This document shows positions 59,479 through 64,000 of a stretch of 64,000 bases of DNA, piece by piece. The stretch spans positions 2,974,054 through 3,038,053 of the forward strand of contig NW_004457695.1 in the NCBI RefSeq assembly GCF_000203815.1. Direction: 5' to 3'. The stretch's first letter is position 1; every line of letters begins with the position of its first letter. This stretch comes from Cavenderia fasciculata. Lineage: Eukaryota; Evosea; Eumycetozoa; Acytosteliales; Cavenderiaceae. Below the pieces are notes generated by a model. That model ran no database searches, was not told the origin of the DNA, and saw only the letters and a program-made list of their open reading frames with translations. A program made the translations under genes and the position numbers.

Positions 59479-61230
59479 TTACAGCTGAAATAATGATGGA
59501 GAAAGGAAACTTGAATAGTTAGAGTAAAAACATTCTCTACAGGCATAATCTTTTAAGGATTTTGATTGTTGGAAATATCTGTGTTGATTATATTTAAAAT
59601 AGGGCCTCTCCCAACTACCGTCAACCACCAAGTAGTGAACAGTGTCACTATGCAACAATGCGTCGAATAGATGGGAGGTACCAATCTTATCAAACGAGTT
59701 GCCTGATACATCGAGAACCTTGATTGACTTGTTTTGTTGGAATGCATACTGTAACTGGTCACACCACTCCAAATATTTGTCGGCGATTGAAAGTGTTTTG
59801 ATGGTGGTCGAGATTGCAATCATCGTTGAGAATTCAGGTACGTATAGCGGATGAATGGTCTTTTGTGTCAGGACCAGGGTAGTGATGGTTCGGTTATATG
59901 AAAGACTGGCAAAAAACTGGGGCGATATAACGTGCGAAAAATAAGACATGCCAAGATACTCGATGGTTTTATTGGTCTCCCAAATAAGCTCGAACGGCAT
60001 TTCAAAAGCTGGTATCGTCTGAATTGGATCCAATGGTGTGCCATGGTGGCTTTGATTATTGTAATCCTTGAGAAATAGTAGTTTTAGAGTTGTGTTGCAT
60101 TCAATGGCTTCACAAACATAATCCCATTCTGTCATGCCTACATCTTCATCTTCTACATCTTCATCTTCATCTTCTTCATCTTCATCTTCTACTTCATCTT
60201 CATGATTTAAAAGATGGTGACTATAACTTTGAATAAAACCACCTTGACGATTTCTTGTTGGGATCAAAATTATTGAGGTTTCGAATGACTCCAAGTTTGA
60301 ATTTGGTTGTGTGAGCAATTGATACAATTCTGGTAGTTCGAGATAATCATCGTCCATTGAGATGTGTTTGGTGTGTTCAAGTACACCAAACATTTTGCTG
60401 TATTGGAGGTGGTGACTTGCGTAGTCTTCGTCACGGAATAGATTGAGGTAACTTGGTTTGAGATTACCTAGCAACTCGAGTATCTCGGCGCTATGATATT
60501 TCATAGCTATAATCAACGAGACCACTGTACTATGATTTGGGACGAATCCATGCATATTGATCTTTATAGCTTTCTCGAGGGATCCGATTTCCAAGAGCAT
60601 GGTAGTCTCCAATTGTCTTCCTGCTGCTGCTATTACTTCATTCATTATTTTGGAGATTGATTCTAGTCTTGTACCACTTGTTATAATATTGATAGTATCG
60701 AGCTGTGGCAATTGATCCAAGACTTGTTTGTAATCGAGCTGGTCTGTGCGATCATTATTACCATTATAATAATCACCATCATCAGCATCATCATCATTGT
60801 CAACTATTTCCAAGCAAGTGTTCCAATTTATCCTTTTAATATTGCATGCTTGGTGGATAGAGTACACGTTGACTAGTCGGATCAATCTATCCTTGTCGAA
60901 CCTTCCCACAACATTGATCTCTGCTTTGATTTTTCTGATCACTTGAAACCACCATTTCGAGACCAATGCCAAGTCGATCATATCCGAATGTCTATTGTGT
61001 TGGCGAACAGGTAGCTCACCAGTGTATAGCAATTTGCATATATCACTGTATGATGCCACGTGATCACTGCTCGCGCTCCAACACTGTCCACCATAAAATG
61101 GAGCTCTTGAGTATTTCCAGTCGAGGAAGTCATATGGGGTTCGCAGAGTGCAAATGTGAGTGTAGCTGTAAATCACCAACTTGTTGATGATTGTAGCTTG
61201 TATATATAATGGTAAAAAGAATTGATCCAT
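59479..61230 (-). CDS. F-box/LRR-like dictyostelid protein
   Basis: A single exon of 583 aa. The N-terminal QATIINKLVIYSYTHI with LALVSKWWFQVIRKI resembles a degenerate F-box, in which the first helix (LPxxIxxKI) and the SLVSKxW helix are kept. The rest has spaced leucine-rich units, for example LKLLFLKDYN, ITTLVLTQKTI, IKTLSIADKYL and IKVLDVSGNSF, and an Asp/Glu-rich loop (residues about 340-365). I do not recognise a specific orthologue. Proteins of this shape are numerous in dictyostelids and may act as substrate adaptors of SCF ligases; that role is an inference. It is convergent with the DDX60-like gene and divergent from another F-box/LRR-like gene. Confidence 0.75.
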   Translation of the reverse strand: MDQFFLPLYIQATIINKLVIYSYTHICTLRTPYDFLDWKYSRAPFYGGQCWSASSDHVASYSDICKLLYTGELPVRQHNRHSDMIDLALVSKWWFQVIRKIKAEINVVGRFDKDRLIRLVNVYSIHQACNIKRINWNTCLEIVDNDDDADDGDYYNGNNDRTDQLDYKQVLDQLPQLDTINIITSGTRLESISKIMNEVIAAAGRQLETTMLLEIGSLEKAIKINMHGFVPNHSTVVSLIIAMKYHSAEILELLGNLKPSYLNLFRDEDYASHHLQYSKMFGVLEHTKHISMDDDYLELPELYQLLTQPNSNLESFETSIILIPTRNRQGGFIQSYSHHLLNHEDEVEDEDEEDEDEDVEDEDVGMTEWDYVCEAIECNTTLKLLFLKDYNNQSHHGTPLDPIQTIPAFEMPFELIWETNKTIEYLGMSYFSHVISPQFFASLSYNRTITTLVLTQKTIHPLYVPEFSTMIAISTTIKTLSIADKYLEWCDQLQYAFQQNKSIKVLDVSGNSFDKIGTSHLFDALLHSDTVHYLVVDGSWERPYFKYNQHRYFQQSKSLKDYACRECFYSNYSSFLSPSLFQL

Positions 61231-61531
61231 TTATAATGTTATCAGTTTTACAAGCTTTGCCCTTGTAAACGCACAACAAATTTCCGAGTGAACATTTTGT
61301 TTTTGATTGAGGATGGGATCTTGTCGGGTTGAAAAGTATCTCTGTAGCTAAGTTGCGTTTAAACTCTTCTCTGCTTGCTGATACCGATGCTGTGCCATTC
61401 GTGTAGTGGCTGACACACTTAAAGGTGATTGAATTTTTCGAAATAAAATAGAAAGAGATATTTGTTCAAATCGATTTATGTCCATCTTGCATTTGTTTTT
61501 CTTTTGGTTTTATCTTTTAGTTTAAAATACA
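61231..61531. promoter_or_regulatory. Divergent spacer between two F-box/LRR-like genes
   Basis: About 300 bp separate the start codons. The part next to the minus-strand gene is less AT-rich than most spacers here. No RNA gene or symmetric site was seen. Confidence 0.5.
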
Positions 61532-63502
61532 ATGAGTAAGTTATAAACATATATGATCCTACCTACCTCTGTTACTTAATCTTTCATCTCTAATTTAGAT
61601 GCAGCAATTTCATTTTCATTACCCATACTTTTACAAAAAAAGATATTAGAGTTTATTTTAGAAAAAGATGTTGTTATCTATCAATCAAATATGAAAAGTG
61701 CATCAATCAATCTATCTCTAGTATCATGGAAATGGTTTGAATGGGTTAGTCAAGTGTATAGTGATTCATTGACAAACCTAGGGTTACAATCTTTTTTCAA
61801 AAGGTTCACCGCCGATCAAACAATGCAAAAGAGATTAGAATCAAAATATTGTCTTTTTAAAAGTATTAGTAATTGGAAAACTGATATTGATGGAGCCCAT
61901 GTAATCAATATTAATAGTGAAATGAAATCAAATTTAAGAATAGAAATTGAAAAGCAAAAAGAAATAGAAATAGAAATAGAAAAAGAAAAGGAAAAACAGA
62001 AATCTTCTACTTCTTCTTCTTCTTTGACAAAGAAAAAAAAGACAACAAATATATTATCAAGTTTATTTAAAAAAGAAAAAAAACAACAACAACAAATAGA
62101 AGCATCTATCGATACCGTATTGTCAATACCAAGATATACATCAACTATGTATTTTAGATTGGAGAGAATGGAATTTTATAACAAATTTATGGCACATGGT
62201 TTAAAAAGATTGACATTTGGGTATAGGTCGTTGGGAACTGAACCATTTTCAATGGTTCCAAATTTACCAGAAACGGAATTGATGCGCATTATGGAATTGT
62301 CAAAATCAACACTTCAAAGTTTAAATATCAATCATCCACATATTCCAAAATGTATTCCTACGTGTTTGATTGATTGTACCAATATCACTGCATTGTCCAT
62401 TTCCATCCCTCGAAAGAAAACAGAAACCGATCAATTCTTTATTCGAAGCATTGAATTGGTTGCTAGAGGTTTGGAAAGCTTGTCCATCTTTTTCCCTCTC
62501 AATGCACAAGACGTACAATTTCCAGAAAGTTTTATGATTGAAAACTATCAATACGCCAAAGACACGGTCGTCAAAGTACTCGACAATGACGCTCTCAAGA
62601 GTAATCTAAAGATTCTACACGTTGAATTTTTACCAAGTCTCGAACTTTCAAATGTATTGTCACAATACACATCACTCAAAGAATTAAAGTTTAATCGATC
62701 TCGACTATCAAGTATCAATCAACTAGGAGACATGCAACCATTTTTAAATGATTCCAAGGTATCTAGTATCAACATACCAATAGATTGTTCATTTGGCAAG
62801 TCCAAAGTACACTTAAACAATCATCTATGTGAATTGGTATTCCATTTATACGCTTATCCAAAGGATATATTTCAATATATATTTGACAGTGTCTTACCAT
62901 CATCCATTTCCTCACTCTCTATTCACAGTTTCAACGATACCTCTGTACCAACTCCCAATCTAACTGTCTTTCAACCACTCTCGCACAGTCTACAAAAGGT
63001 TGATTTTCTATTAGACTATTCTCATTTAGTACCCATTCTAGAGTTGGTTCAAGCTTGTCCATTGATTCAACACATTGTCATCAATATTGGATATGTTCAA
63101 TCCCGTTTTCATTCACACTATCAACATTGTCTAGCCGATCTTTTTACTCATGGGTTTCCACTACTCGTCAGAATATTCTCTTCGCCATTGAGAATGATTC
63201 GTCATTTTGATTTACAGCTTCGTACAGCCGATAAATCATCTGGACGAATTGAAAAGGTACATGGTGAAGAAGTACCTAATCAAATATTTGGCTTTCTCAA
63301 AGAAGTATTGTCACAAAATTGCAATCATGGCAACAATTTAGAGTTTATTCGTTTCTGTATCACTGGAAATGCTCCATTTAATCCTCGCTTCAAAGTACCA
63401 TTGGTTTTCGAAAGAGAGGTCTCACCAAAATATCATATCACTGTAAGGGATGAATACTCTCCTCGTCTTTATGAATTTTCAACTTTATTTTCATTAAAAT
63501 AA
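61532..63502 (+). CDS. F-box/LRR-like dictyostelid protein
   Basis: Two exons, 61532-61535 and 61599-63502, give about 635 aa. The first exon contributes only ATGA before a GTAAGT donor. The start at 61532 is preferred over the Met at 61691, because the extra segment ISFSLPILLQKKILEFILE is the first helix of a typical dictyostelid F-box, followed by INLSLVSWKWFEWVSQVY. A Lys/Glu/Ser-rich charged insertion spans about residues 130-190. Leucine-rich units follow, such as LKILHVEFLPSLELSNVL, LKELKFNRSRL and ISSLSIHSFND. The substrate or partner is unknown. It is a head-to-head neighbour of the similar protein at 59479-61230, but I see no close similarity between them beyond domain type. Confidence 0.78.
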
Positions 63503-63559
63503 ATCAGAGTTCTCTAAGTCTATCAATTTTATTTAAATAAAATTATTTAATTATTTATT

Positions 63560-64000
63560 TTATTTCTTTATTGATTGTTTCTTTGTTGTCTTTGTTGTTG
63601 CCTTTGTTGTTGTTGGTGTCTTTGATGGTTGTTGTGGTTGTTGTGGTTGTGGTTTACTTTCCTTTGATTGTTGTTTTAATTTAAATTGTTGAGTAGCAAT
63701 GATTTTAACTTTTTCCAATCTCTTTAATTGTCTTGATAATTTTAATTCTTGTTCATAGTCTTTTAGCTCTGTGAAATATGAAGCAAATGAAACAGATGAT
63801 TCGTCAAATTCTTGGACTTGTTTGGTAATGTCTGTCAAAAACGAAGACTTTGGATATTGACTGCTTGGAATGACAAAGACCTTTTGCTTTTCCAACATTT
63901 CCAACTTTTTACCCTTTGCCTTTAATTTTTCCTCTTCAAGTTTCTTGGCTCTAAGTTTTAATGGATGATCGGCTGGAATCTTGATTGGTGGATTAAAGCC
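63560..64000 (-). CDS. Unknown Lys/Glu/Gln-rich protein, 3' part only
   Basis: The reading frame is open from the window edge to a stop at 63560, giving the last 146 residues of a gene whose 5' part lies outside. The visible part starts GFNPPIKIPADHPLKLRAKK and contains charged helical segments (KKLEEEKLKAKGKKLEMLEK) likely to form a coiled coil, a more conserved-looking middle (VFVIPSSQYPKSSFLTDI), and a Gln/Pro/Thr/Lys-rich tail ending TTKKQSIKK. I do not recognise the family. A basic tail and charged coil would fit a nuclear or nucleolar protein, but this is only a guess. It is convergent with the F-box/LRR-like gene, 57 bp between stops. Confidence 0.7.
   Translation of the reverse strand, partial: GFNPPIKIPADHPLKLRAKKLEEEKLKAKGKKLEMLEKQKVFVIPSSQYPKSSFLTDITKQVQEFDESSVSFASYFTELKDYEQELKLSRQLKRLEKVKIIATQQFKLKQQSKESKPQPQQPQQPSKTPTTTKATTKTTKKQSIKK

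Noticed and set aside
63560-64000. Assigning a function to the gene at the right edge
   Set aside because: Only the charged C-terminal part is visible and no family signature could be recognised.

Overview
The window reads as nuclear DNA of a dictyostelid social amoeba (Amoebozoa). Coding regions are separated by very A+T-rich spacers and broken by short (about 60-130 nt) T-rich introns with GTAAGT/GTATGT donors. Proteins carry runs of N, Q, T or S. The gene set matches dictyostelids: lysosomal GH3 beta-glucosidase, syntaxin-7-like SNAREs, PI4K alpha, and F-box/LRR-like proteins of the kind these genomes multiply. Third codon positions are less A/T-biased than I would expect for D. discoideum, so another dictyostelid is likelier. 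The species is an inference. I saw no retroelement, virus-like element, CRISPR array or rRNA.

Layout. 1-2567: empty low-complexity spacer. 2568-9384: PAP2-family membrane enzyme, beta-glucosidase (gluA), histone H2B. 9717-17202: dynein light intermediate chain (-), class 3/DAGL-like lipase (+), RNA polymerase subunit RPB8 (-), gamma-carbonic-anhydrase-like mitochondrial protein (+). 17735-25110: syntaxin, MFSD1-like transporter, and a large protein with three tandem GNAT modules. 25210-26889: mitochondrial pyruvate carrier subunits MPC1 (-) and MPC2 (+), head to head. 27099-31695: COG2907-type FAD oxidoreductase (-) and cyclopropane-fatty-acid synthase (+), head to head. 31977-35618: thiamine pyrophosphokinase (-) and GH47 alpha-mannosidase (+). 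35709-44741: PI4-kinase alpha (-) and splicing factor PRP31 (+). 44798-46824: ZSWIM7/SWS1 (-) and HMCES (+), head to head. 46861-49644: a beta-helix type I membrane protein flanked by an intron-containing tRNA-Leu(CAG) and an inverted, 5'-truncated copy of it. 50535-59313: CstF-50 (-), a second syntaxin (-), and a DDX60-like helicase (+). 59479-64000: two F-box/LRR-like proteins and one gene cut by the window edge.

How the genes fit together. Three divergent pairs each join genes of one process. MPC1/MPC2 are the two halves of one heteromeric carrier. The FAD oxidoreductase and CFA synthase are neighbours in many bacteria and fused in plants. SWS1 and HMCES both act on damaged or replicating DNA. 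Most other neighbours are single-copy housekeeping genes in alternating divergent and convergent order.

Exon structures were built by hand from splice motifs and reading-frame phase and are consistent throughout, with one exception. The MFSD1-like gene needs a one-base frame change near 20695.
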